This document shows, piece by piece, positions 25,772 to 33,967 of a DNA stretch of 64,000 nt (positions are counted from its first letter, which is position 1; the number at the start of each line of letters is the position of its first letter). Source of the DNA: Candidatus Gastranaerophilales bacterium HUM_1. Its GTDB lineage: Bacteria; Cyanobacteriota; Vampirovibrionia; Gastranaerophilales; Gastranaerophilaceae. The stretch lies in the NCBI GenBank assembly GCA_002103105.1, contig DAAY01000003.1:62001-126000 (forward strand), in the 5' to 3' direction. The notes below the pieces were generated by a model, which saw only the letters and a list, made by a program, of their open reading frames with translations, made no database searches and was not told where the DNA came from. Made by a program: the position numbers and the translations under genes.

Positions 25772-25969
25772 CTAAAAATTGTATGAATCTAATATATCAT
25801 TAACTTCATTAATCAATAATTTAGGTATTAAGTTATTTTCTTCTATTTCTTGAATATTATCTTTAAGCAATTCTAATGCTTCGGATTCAGACATATTATT
25901 ATTGTTCAATCTCAAATTACCATCTTTATCTTGTAAACTTTCTAATTCGAATATTGTTGAACGAGACAA
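25772..25969 (-). pseudogene. C-terminal remnant of an unknown gene
   Basis: The frame opens only with a TTG at 25969 and encodes an acidic, Leu-rich tail (SEALELLKDNIQEIEENN). Its 5' part is replaced at about 25955-25970 by the start of DpnII-like coding sequence on the other strand. It is therefore probably the surviving C-terminus of a gene cut by a recombination event, not a complete small gene. Confidence 0.5.
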
Positions 25970-26807
25970 GGAATGGTTGTCAACGTTTAGGGCATGTATT
26001 GCTGATTATTGCTATTATGCTGATTTCGATAAAATCAACAAGAATGTTGACGATATTAAAGTAGAACTAAATATTTTAAACTCTTTGGTTGGTTCAAAAA
26101 ATATTGAAAAAGATTTTGAAGATATAATCACAAAATATTCCGAAACTTTAAAATGTATTCCTTTACTTTTGGCAGTTAGAGCAAATGATATTTCTGTTAC
26201 AGATGCAGATGGAGAATATAATTTTTCATTTAACAAATGTAATCACAGTATTGAAGAATACAAAATGTTTATGCGTAAAACCAAGTTATTTGACCTTTTA
26301 GAAAATCATATTGTAAATAATTTGGTAGATTATACAACCGGTGTTGAAACAGGTCTTGATTCTAACGGAAGAAAAAATCGTGGCAGACATTTGATAAAAA
26401 ATTTAGTTGAAGAATATATCCAAAAGGCAGGATTTATAAAGGGTTAAAGCTATTTCAAAGAAATATATATTCACGAAATTGAACAAAAATGGGGAGTAAA
26501 TCTTTCTGCTATTTCAAATCAGGGTAAAATAGAAAAGTGTTTTGATTTTGTAATAAAAACTGACAAACAAATTTATGTTATAGAAACTAATTTTTACTCA
26601 AGCGGAGGTTTAAAACTCAATGAAACCGCAAGAAGCTATAAAACTCTTGCACAAGAAGTTGCAACTATAAATTGGGTAATATTTATTTGGTTTACTGAAG
26701 GCTGCGGTTGGAATAGTGCAAGACATAATCTTGAAGAAACTTTTGATGTTTTGAATACGGTTTATAATATTCAAGAGTTGAAAAATGGTGTTCTTAAAAA
26801 AGCTTAA
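25902..26807 (+). pseudogene. DpnII/MboI-type restriction endonuclease, broken
   Basis: The type II enzyme of this family cuts GATC. The first part (to the TAA at 26445-26447) has the family segment ADFDKINKNVDDIKVELNIL and a GSKNIE block; reading through that stop in the same frame continues with SYFKEIYIHEIEQKWG, then CFDFVIKTDK and VIETNFYSSGG, the PD-(D/E)xK catalytic region, ending in WFTEGCGWNSARHN at 26805-26807. So a single in-frame nonsense codon separates the N-terminal half from the active site. The true N-terminus is also missing: homology seems to begin near 25960, at the junction with the 25772-25969 remnant. No GATC methylase is in the window. Confidence 0.85.
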
Positions 26808-26854
26808 ATAGTATCAAAATAGTTTAATATAACTTTTTATGCTAATATTTACCT

Positions 26855-28132
26855 ATGGTTAAGGCTAAAAAAACTAAACGAGAATCACTAAGTAAAAAAA
26901 TCCGGTTTGAAGTTTTCAAAAGGGATAAATTTACTTGCGTTTATTGTGGTCGCAAAGCTCCAGATGTAATATTAGAGGTCGATCATATCGAGCCAGTTGC
27001 TAAAGGTGGGGATAATAGTATTACAAATCTAGTTACAAGCTGTATTGATTGTAATCGGGGGAAAAGAGATATACCTTTATCTGTAAATGAAACTCTTGAA
27101 AAACAGCGCATACAATTAGAACTTTTACAAGAAAAAAGAGAACAACTTGAAATGCTGTTTGAATGGAAAAAATCTTTAGATGAACTTGATGAGTACGAAT
27201 CTGACTTATTTATACAATATATTGAGGATAAAATTCAACCATATACTTTAAAAAAGCATTTTAAAACAGAAATATTAAAACTTTTTGAAAAATATAAGCA
27301 AGATGAAATATTAGACGCAATAAATGTAGCAGCAAAAAAATATTTAAAATATGACTATGAAGATAAATTAAAACAAGATAGTGTAGAAGAGTTTTTGAGT
27401 AAAATGGGTGGTGTATTAGTAAATAAAAATTTGCCGCCTATAAAACAAAAACTGGCATATATAAAAGGAATATGCAGGAATAGATTTGGGTATTGGGATA
27501 ACGCTAAAGGTTCTATAATTTTGAACAACTATGTAAAAGCACTTACTGATTATGGTTGGTCAGAAGATAAAATTTTAGAAGATTTAGAAAAAGAAGTGAT
27601 ACCTGTAGCCAAAGAAGCAAAACATTGGACTGAATGGCGTAATACACTTGAAGGTTGGACCAACAGTGTCAATTCTTGGGATAAAAACGAAGCTCAGTTA
27701 GAAAATTTATCTTATGAAGAAATAGATTCAATGGTACAAGATTCATATAGTGAATTGTGTCTTTACTTTGAATTTATAAAACATTCTATACATATTTTTG
27801 ATGAATATGATGAAAAAATGTACATTCAACAAATTATTGAAGCAATATCAAAATATAACAAGTTACAGTATGAAGCTTTATGCAAAAATGAGGATTTTAG
27901 CGAACTGAAGCCAAATTATCTTTTATTCAGAAATATTGGACTCTTTAAATTTATCAAAAATATTGAAACTGCATTAAAATATTCTTTTAGCAATGCTATA
28001 GAACTATATACTGAAAAAATTTTTAATAATGAATTATATTTTAAAAACAAAAGATTAGCGATTGATGATTTTTATACTTTTTTAAAAATGTTAGATAATA
28101 AACTTAATGAATATATAAATAATTTAGAATAA
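26855..28132 (+). CDS. HNH endonuclease with long helical C-terminus
   Basis: Residues about 10-75 form an HNH domain: FKRDKFTCVYCGRKAP (zinc Cys pair), LEVDHIEPVAKGGDNS (catalytic Asp-His), NLVTSCIDCNRGKRD (Asn and second Cys pair). The remaining 350 residues are helical, charged and unrecognised. The total is 425 residues. Such proteins occur in defence islands and near phage genes, where the C-terminal part senses or binds a partner. It is alone on the plus strand between the broken DpnII gene and phage-like small genes. Confidence 0.85.
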   Translation: MVKAKKTKRESLSKKIRFEVFKRDKFTCVYCGRKAPDVILEVDHIEPVAKGGDNSITNLVTSCIDCNRGKRDIPLSVNETLEKQRIQLELLQEKREQLEMLFEWKKSLDELDEYESDLFIQYIEDKIQPYTLKKHFKTEILKLFEKYKQDEILDAINVAAKKYLKYDYEDKLKQDSVEEFLSKMGGVLVNKNLPPIKQKLAYIKGICRNRFGYWDNAKGSIILNNYVKALTDYGWSEDKILEDLEKEVIPVAKEAKHWTEWRNTLEGWTNSVNSWDKNEAQLENLSYEEIDSMVQDSYSELCLYFEFIKHSIHIFDEYDEKMYIQQIIEAISKYNKLQYEALCKNEDFSELKPNYLLFRNIGLFKFIKNIETALKYSFSNAIELYTEKIFNNELYFKNKRLAIDDFYTFLKMLDNKLNEYINNLE

Positions 28133-28210
28133 TTTTATGTTGTTTTGTAAAATATTTCTGCTTTTATTTTCCTTTCACGCCAATATTGTGTGTCAAAGGA
28201 GGTATAAAGT

Positions 28211-28447
28211 ATGGAAAAAGCCGGCGGATTGAATATTACTCCAAAAGAGTTTAAACAACTGAGTAAATGGTCAGAGAATATTTACAATACAGCAGTTGTT
28301 ATTGATTATTTTGTTGCGAATCAAACAGAAATTGAAGAATGTTATAATCTTGCGCCGGTAATTAAGCATCTGCAAAATAATGCGGATGTATTAAATGCAT
28401 TCTTTATTGACCACGAAAAAGAATTTGAAAATTTAAATGCCGTTTAA
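28211..28447 (+). CDS. Unknown 78-aa protein
   Basis: The ATG at 28211 follows AAAGGAGG by 8 bases. The product is helical and acidic (LNITPKEFKQLSKWSENIYN, DYFVANQTEIEECYNLAPVI) with no membrane segment. It resembles small phage or conjugative-element proteins in style only; no family is recognised. Confidence 0.6.
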   Translation: MEKAGGLNITPKEFKQLSKWSENIYNTAVVIDYFVANQTEIEECYNLAPVIKHLQNNADVLNAFFIDHEKEFENLNAV

Positions 28448-28574
28448 AAGGTGTTTAATTGGTGTTTAAATCGTGTTCAAAAATTATTGTGTTCAATTGA
28501 TACGATTCCAGGCACATTTCTTGATGTTTCTAGTCGCAAGAGTGATGAATAGTATAGCTTGAAAGGAGCATATT

Positions 28575-28775
28575 ATGGTTGATAAAGATTATAAATTATA
28601 CGGGACATAAATTTTGAATTTAAAAACACAGGAAATCGGTTTGTTGATTTGCTTATGGGAAAACAAATTCGCCGATAAAACAGTAGACTTTGCTACCTGC
28701 GTGGATAAAACTGGCAAACGATACAATATTGAGCTTGATAATATCAGAGGGTTTGAAAATGATTTTGAAAAATAA
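28575..28775 (+). pseudogene. Decayed small phage-like gene
   Basis: An ATG with GAAAGGAG upstream opens MVDKDYKLYGT and then meets a TAA at 28608-28610. The same frame continues to a stop at 28773-28775 with a plausible tail (DKTVDFATCVDKTGKRYNIE), while a neighbouring frame covers the middle (NFEFKNTGNRFVDLLMGKQI). This pattern suggests two compensating frameshifts or a degraded gene. Its end overlaps the start of the next ORF. Confidence 0.4.
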
Positions 28776-28998
28776 ATTAACTAAGGAAACATTGGACATT
28801 CCGTATTCTGAATTTAGGACAAAATTTGCTAAAGAAATTCAGGATGCCTTTGAAAGTTATCGCAAAACTCAATTAAATAAATATTCTTGGAACTTCAAAG
28901 ATGACAATTCTTTGGAGTTTAATTTTTACTTTGAATTACAATGGAATTTTAACCATTTTGGAATGTCGAACTGTCCAAATGTTTGTTATACGCAATAG
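28759..28998 (+). CDS. Unknown 79-aa protein, phage/element-like
   Basis: It starts at MILKNKLTKETLDIPYSEF, in the overlap with the preceding decayed ORF. A longer frame from 28690 is less likely. It has aromatic-rich C-terminal strands (FKDDNSLEFNFYFELQW). No family is recognised. It ends 64 bases before the convergent retron RT. Confidence 0.5.
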   Translation: MILKNKLTKETLDIPYSEFRTKFAKEIQDAFESYRKTQLNKYSWNFKDDNSLEFNFYFELQWNFNHFGMSNCPNVCYTQ

Positions 28999-29062
28999 TC
29001 AAACATTATAAATTGTAAAATAACATTCTAAATAATTATTTGTAGTAGCAGAAACAAATATC

Positions 29063-30043
29063 TTAAACTTGTGATTTAACCATTTTATCAAGTATTTGTA
29101 TAATTTTGTGTTCATGTATATTATTTTTCTCACATATAGAAAGTGCATATTTTTTTATTTTTTCAGCATAATCTTTTTCAATAGAAATAACGAATGCAAT
29201 TTGTCCAATTAGTTTATTATAGTCGGTTTTATTTTTTATTATAGTAAAATATAATTCTCTTCTAATATCTCGCTTAAGTGTTTTTGAAGTTTTTATTTTA
29301 TTATTATTAATAGTAATACCTGTAACTTTTTTATGCCATGGTTCTGTAATAAATTTAGTTTTTTGTCTATTGATCTTGATATCAAAAAATTCTGTTCTAT
29401 GTTTTAAAATTAATGTTTCAATATCTTCTTTTAATTTTAATAAAACCTCTTTATTGTTCGATGAAAAAAATAAATCATCAGCATATCTTGTATATTTAAT
29501 ATCGTTACCTTCACAATACTCCAATAAATCATTATCTAATTCTAAACATATTAAATTCGATAAACAAGGTGAGCAAATACCACCTTGTGGAAGTTCTTTA
29601 CAGTAAGTACATAATTCTGCTAAAATTTTAGATATTTTAGGATTATAACCTAACTCTATAAATAAAAGCCTTATTCTTTCAAATTTTATACTTTGAAAAA
29701 AATTACAAAAATCAAATTTCAAAAGATATAAATTATCTTTATGCATATTTGCATTTTCGAATAAGCCATTTTTATTTTTTATAAAAGCAGTTGCCGCATT
29801 AGAACAAGGAACTTTTTCTAAAATTTCATTAAGAATAATTTTTTGAGCAAGTTTTAAATATTTTTTAGGAGCATTTATAATTCTTTTTTCTATTGAATTT
29901 TTCTTAGGAATTTTAAATGAAACATATTGTTCTGATTTTAAACGCACAAAATCATTTAATTGTTTTTCTGTAAACAAAAGTAAGTGATTTAAATCTTTTA
30001 AATTCTCTATTTTTGGTAATTTTAATAATTCAATCTTATTCAT
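29063..30043 (-). CDS. Retron reverse transcriptase
   Basis: The RT copies part of its own non-coding RNA into msDNA and stays bound to it. The 326-residue protein has all the retron marks: palm Asp in FDFCNFF (residue 111), PQGGICSPCLSNL (about 152-164), catalytic YADD (187-190), the retron-specific NAxxH as NANMH (97-101) and VTG (240-242), plus a thumb/RNA-binding C-terminus to 326. Its ATG (30043) is 16 bases after the a2 repeat of the RNA. The order effector, msr-msd, RT on the minus strand makes one transcription unit. Group II intron RTs lack the NAxxH/VTG pair and no maturase domain is present, so retron is the firm call. Confidence 0.96.
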   Translation of the reverse strand: MNKIELLKLPKIENLKDLNHLLLFTEKQLNDFVRLKSEQYVSFKIPKKNSIEKRIINAPKKYLKLAQKIILNEILEKVPCSNAATAFIKNKNGLFENANMHKDNLYLLKFDFCNFFQSIKFERIRLLFIELGYNPKISKILAELCTYCKELPQGGICSPCLSNLICLELDNDLLEYCEGNDIKYTRYADDLFFSSNNKEVLLKLKEDIETLILKHRTEFFDIKINRQKTKFITEPWHKKVTGITINNNKIKTSKTLKRDIRRELYFTIIKNKTDYNKLIGQIAFVISIEKDYAEKIKKYALSICEKNNIHEHKIIQILDKMVKSQV

Positions 30044-30058
30044 ATTTTTAAAAATAAA

Positions 30059-30231
30059 AATCGTTATTTTTCTTACTTAGTACGGTTTTAAAAATTGAAC
30101 AAAGACTTTTGTGAAATTTTTAAAACCGGACTGTGCTTTCCAACAGTCTTTATAATCTTTACGAAGACGCCATCATCCTCAGACAAAATTTGCTCTATAT
30201 AATTTTGTTATATCTAAGAAAAATAACGATT
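30059..30231 (-). ncRNA. Retron msr-msd RNA
   Basis: Read on the minus strand (30231 to 30059), the RNA begins and ends with a perfect 17-nt inverted repeat: a1 AATCGTTATTTTTCTTA and its complement a2 at 30075-30059. Right after a1 comes G (TTA-G), the expected branching guanosine for the 2'-5' link. Then come an msr hairpin ACAAAATT/AATTTTGT (about 30183-30208), a second GAGGAT/GTCTTC (about 30163-30180) and a third GACTGT/ACAGTC (30129-30148). The msd is a long hairpin at 30083-30128 with a 14-bp stem (CGGTTTTAAAAATT/AATTTTTAAAACCG) and an inner ACAAA/TTTGT. a1 overlaps the stop codon of the effector gene. The msDNA length cannot be read from sequence alone. Confidence 0.92.
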
Positions 30232-31099
30232 AATATCTACAACTTATTATATCCGAAATTACTTTATTGTAAACAGGTTTGTCATTTTTATTTAATATTT
30301 CACTAATAATAAGTTCTGCTTTTTTAGTTATAAGAATTTGATCATCAATTCTTGTAATGAAATTTTCATTGAACAATAATTTTTTTGTAGAAGAAAGTAT
30401 TGTATCGAAATTTTTTATATCTTTTTTTAAATAATCAATAAGAATATATTTTACAAAATTTGATAATTTAACTAAAGAAATTTTCTTGAAAAAATAAACT
30501 AATAATGCAATAAAATAAAACAATCCAGTCAAATTATAAATATCTCTTGCATTTGTTGAACTAGTGGCAATGTCTTTAAATTTTGCTTTTAATTTTCTCA
30601 AAATTTCTTGTTTGTTTGAATTATTGTAATAATAAACAGAATTATTAGCTTGCTTTTCCATGTGTTTTACAGGACCAAGAGTTATAAAAGACTTTGAATT
30701 TTTAAAGTTTTCATGATTTAAAACAATAAGTTTTTCTTTTAGTTCTGGAACATTGGTAAATGCACCGAGTTCACACACAGATCCCCAACTTTCGCAGGCG
30801 ATACAAATAAAATCTACTTGAGTAGCCAACCAATTCTCTAAAGTTAAATAATCAGTGTTCTTGTTAATTTTAAAATAATCTTCAAATATAGCTTCTGGAT
30901 AAAATATTCTAACAAAAGGGTATTTTTCAAAATTTTCTTTTAAAAAGTTTCTTAAATTAATTTCATCAGTACTTCCACCACAGAGAAATATATCAACTTG
31001 ATTTTTTTGAAAATCAGTATAAATATTTTTGTAAATATCTATAAGTATATGCTTTTCTTTTTCAGATGGCTTGTCACCATAATTTACTTTGCTATTCAT
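30230..31099 (-). CDS. Retron effector, NDT-like (Eco1/Ec86 type II-A)
   Basis: About 289 residues (a Met at 31123 would add 8). The N-terminal half is nucleoside-deoxyribosyltransferase-like: DIFLCGG (about 36-42), RIFYPEAIFEDY (64-75), LTLENWLA, then ACESWGSVCELGAFTN (101-116) and KSFITLGPVKH (136-146). These are the same blocks I recall in the Retron-Eco1 effector (IFLCGG, IFYPE, ESPGS-TELGAFSN, RSFI-GPV), with Glu residues in the ESWGS...E motif as the likely catalytic site. The C-terminal 120 residues look like a winged helix (KKAELIISEILNKNDK). In Eco1 this effector forms filaments with RT-msDNA and destroys NAD on phage infection, causing abortive infection. Here it precedes the RNA, unlike the Eco1 order. 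Confidence 0.9.
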   Translation of the reverse strand: MNSKVNYGDKPSEKEKHILIDIYKNIYTDFQKNQVDIFLCGGSTDEINLRNFLKENFEKYPFVRIFYPEAIFEDYFKINKNTDYLTLENWLATQVDFICIACESWGSVCELGAFTNVPELKEKLIVLNHENFKNSKSFITLGPVKHMEKQANNSVYYYNNSNKQEILRKLKAKFKDIATSSTNARDIYNLTGLFYFIALLVYFFKKISLVKLSNFVKYILIDYLKKDIKNFDTILSSTKKLLFNENFITRIDDQILITKKAELIISEILNKNDKPVYNKVISDIISCRY

Positions 31100-31208
31100 T
31101 TTTTCATAATATATAAAAAACATTTTTTATAAAAGCCCATATTTCATAATAATAGATGATTACATTCTTAATATTTTTTAATATATTTATTATAAAATGA
31201 GGTAAATT

Positions 31209-32858
31209 ATGGCTTTTGACTTAAAAGATTTTCAGAATAAACTATGGAAAACTGCTGATGCATTGCGTGCAAATTCAGGATTGAAATATAATGAATTTTC
31301 AACACCTGTTTTAGGTTTGATTTTTTTAAGATTTGCAGATTATCGATTTCAAAAAGCAAAACCAGATATTGAAAAATTAAAAAATAAATCTTCAAGAAGA
31401 GCTTTTGACGAAAAAACAGCTTATGAAGCAAGAGGAATTCTTTATGTTCCAGAGAAAGCCTCTTTTAAATATTTACTAAGTCTTCCAGAAGGTGAAAGTA
31501 TTGGAAAAGCGATAAATGATGCAATGACGCTAATGGAAAACAACAACAAGGAGAGATTGGCTGGGGTATTACCAAAAGGATACTTGCGTATTCCGGATTT
31601 TTTACTTGTTGATACAATGAAAGTTTTCAATGATTTTAAGTTTGAAAAAGAAAACGGAGATGTCTTTGGAAAAGTATATGAATATTTTTTAGGTAAATTC
31701 GCAAGTTCAGAAGGACAAAAGGGCGGAGAATTCTATACTCCGACATGCCTAGTAAAATTATTAGTGGAAATAATGAAACCTTTTAAAGGGGCAATATATG
31801 ATCCAGCTTGTGGTTCAGGTGGCATGTTTGTTCAAACTGCTGAATTTGCAAAAAGAGAGAATAAAGATGAAGATAAATCAGTAAATGATTTAATTACTGT
31901 ATTTGGACAAGAAAAAACAGAAGAGACTGTAAGATGGTGTAAAATGAACTTAGCAGTTCATGGTTTAGAGGGAAATGTTATTTCCGCAAACAGTTTTTAT
32001 GAAGATGAATATACTTATGAAGTTGAAGACAAAAAATCAGAAAAGGGTAAAAAAACAGAAAAAGGATCAATTGGTCAATTTGATTTTGTTTTAGCAAATC
32101 CTCCGTTTAATGTTGACGGTGTTGATAAAGAAAGATTAAAAGGTGATAAAAGATTTCCTTTTGGTTTGCCAAAAGCAGATAATGCAAACTATTTATGGAT
32201 ACAGATGTTTTATTCGGCATTAAAAACTCCAAAAGATGGAGAAAATGCACGTGCAGGATTTGTTATGCCAAACTCTGCAAGTGATGCAAGACAAACAGAA
32301 CAAACAATAAGAGAAAAAATAATCAAAGATAACGCAGTTGATGTAATGGTTTCAGTGGGTAGCAATATGTTCCACAATGTTACACTTCCTTGTACACTTT
32401 GGTTCTTGGATAAAGGTAAGAAGAATACAGATAGGAAAGACAAAGTTCTGTTTCTTGATGTAAGAGAGATTTACCGCACAATTGATAGGGCACACAGAGA
32501 GTTTACTGATGAGCAAATTGAATTTATTACAAACATTGTAAAACTCTATCGTGGAGAAAAACCTGACTATAAGTGGGGTAGTAAAAAGCTAACACTTGAA
32601 AAATTTCCAGATGAAAAATATCAAGATGTTAAAGGCTTGTGCAAAGTTGCAACTATTGAAGAAATTGAAAAACAAGGTTGGAGCTTAAATGCAGGACGTT
32701 ATGTAGGAGTTGCTGAGGTTGAAGAAGAAGATTATATTTTTGAAGATAAACTTAAAGAATTAAATTCTGAACTTGAAAAACTAAATAATGATTCAAAAAA
32801 ACTTGAAGAAAAGATTGCACATAATATTAAAGAGTTGTTAGGCGTGAGGGTAAAATGA
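31209..32858 (+). CDS. hsdM: Type I restriction-modification methylase HsdM
   Basis: HsdM methylates adenine in the HsdS-chosen site. The 549-residue protein has the HsdM N-terminal helical domain (NSGLKYNEFSTPVLGLIFLRF), SAM motif I IYDPACGSGGMF (about 198) and the catalytic N-P-P-F in VLANPPFNV (about 297). The C-terminal coiled helix contacts HsdS. The ATG at 31209 follows GAGG. It is the first of a six-gene plus-strand operon reaching 39998, sharing an 85-110 bp divergent spacer with the retron effector. Confidence 0.95.
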   Translation: MAFDLKDFQNKLWKTADALRANSGLKYNEFSTPVLGLIFLRFADYRFQKAKPDIEKLKNKSSRRAFDEKTAYEARGILYVPEKASFKYLLSLPEGESIGKAINDAMTLMENNNKERLAGVLPKGYLRIPDFLLVDTMKVFNDFKFEKENGDVFGKVYEYFLGKFASSEGQKGGEFYTPTCLVKLLVEIMKPFKGAIYDPACGSGGMFVQTAEFAKRENKDEDKSVNDLITVFGQEKTEETVRWCKMNLAVHGLEGNVISANSFYEDEYTYEVEDKKSEKGKKTEKGSIGQFDFVLANPPFNVDGVDKERLKGDKRFPFGLPKADNANYLWIQMFYSALKTPKDGENARAGFVMPNSASDARQTEQTIREKIIKDNAVDVMVSVGSNMFHNVTLPCTLWFLDKGKKNTDRKDKVLFLDVREIYRTIDRAHREFTDEQIEFITNIVKLYRGEKPDYKWGSKKLTLEKFPDEKYQDVKGLCKVATIEEIEKQGWSLNAGRYVGVAEVEEEDYIFEDKLKELNSELEKLNNDSKKLEEKIAHNIKELLGVRVK

Positions 32859-33967
32859 AATTAGAAGATTTTTGTCAAATCAATCCTACAGTACAACTCA
32901 ATCGTAATGAGGAATACGAATTTGTTGAAATGGCGGATTTAGTTCCGGGTGACAGATATGTTATTTCAAAAAACAAAAAGGTATTTAATGGTAGTTTTTC
33001 TAAATTCTCCAATAAAGATACTTTAATGGCAAAAATTACACCTTGTTTAGAAAATGGGAAGATATCTCAATATATTGGCGCAAGTAAAGCTTTTGGCTCT
33101 ACTGAATTTAATATATTTAGAGAGAAAGAAAATATCTCTGACGCTAATTATCTGTATTATTTAGTGAGCTCAACAATAGTTAAAGACCCTGCTATTAAAA
33201 GTATGTCAGGGGCAATAGGTAGGCAAAGGGCTAATTTAGATGAAATAAAACAAATAAATGTACCTGACTTCAATATAGCAACACAAGAAAAAATAGCTAA
33301 AATTCTTTCAAACTATGATGATTTGATAGAGAATAACAACAAGCGGATAAAGATTTTGGAAGAAATGGCTCAAAAAATCTACAAAGAATGGTTTGTTGAT
33401 TTTAAATTCCCAAACCACGAAACTGTAACTTTCAAACAAACCGACCTTGGTAGTGAAGTAATGCCTATAAAAGGTAAAAATATTACAAAGGCAATTATCA
33501 AAAAAGGTAATGTTCCTGTTGTCGCAGGCGGAATTGAACCTGCATATTATCATAATATTCCTAACACAGTTGCTCCAGTAATAACTGTCAGTGCTTCAGG
33601 AGCTAATGCAGGTTACATAAATTTATACTATCAAGATATATGGGCTTCTGACTGTTCATATATTGATACTACAATGACACCTTATGTGTATTACTACTAT
33701 TTGTTATTAAAATATAACCAAATAAAGGTTACTAATATGCAAAGAGGAGCTGCACAACCACATGTATATCCGCAAGATTTAGCACAATTAAAAATTAAAA
33801 TACCTGAAGAGAACATTATAAGGGAATTTAACGAAATTATAACACCCTTTTTCAGTGAAATATCTAATTTTTCGCTAAAAAATCAAACCCTCAAACAAAC
33901 ACGTGACTTACTTCTTCCACGTCTAATCTCTGGCGAAATTGATGTTGAAAATATGGGGGTAAAATAA
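32855..33967 (+). CDS. hsdS: Type I specificity subunit HsdS
   Basis: The 370-residue protein overlaps hsdM by 4 bases (ATGA). TRD1 spans about 1-140, and the central conserved helix is NIATQEKIAKILSNYDDLIE (about 140-165) followed by NNNKRIKILEEMAQKIYKEWF. TRD2 (about 195-335) ends in LLLPRLISGEIDVE, the second conserved helix. Two TRDs define the bipartite target. The target sequence cannot be predicted by eye. TRD2 is shorter than usual. Confidence 0.93.
   Translation: MKLEDFCQINPTVQLNRNEEYEFVEMADLVPGDRYVISKNKKVFNGSFSKFSNKDTLMAKITPCLENGKISQYIGASKAFGSTEFNIFREKENISDANYLYYLVSSTIVKDPAIKSMSGAIGRQRANLDEIKQINVPDFNIATQEKIAKILSNYDDLIENNNKRIKILEEMAQKIYKEWFVDFKFPNHETVTFKQTDLGSEVMPIKGKNITKAIIKKGNVPVVAGGIEPAYYHNIPNTVAPVITVSASGANAGYINLYYQDIWASDCSYIDTTMTPYVYYYYLLLKYNQIKVTNMQRGAAQPHVYPQDLAQLKIKIPEENIIREFNEIITPFFSEISNFSLKNQTLKQTRDLLLPRLISGEIDVENMGVK

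Noticed and set aside
28440..28560. Repeated GTGTTTAA/GTGTTCAA motifs as an RNA or origin
   Set aside because: Only a 6-bp outer pairing (AATCGT/ACGATT) could be found, too weak to call.
29063..30043. Group II intron or diversity-generating RT
   Set aside because: No maturase or endonuclease domain, no variable repeat pair, and the retron-specific NAxxH and VTG motifs with an a1/a2 RNA are present.
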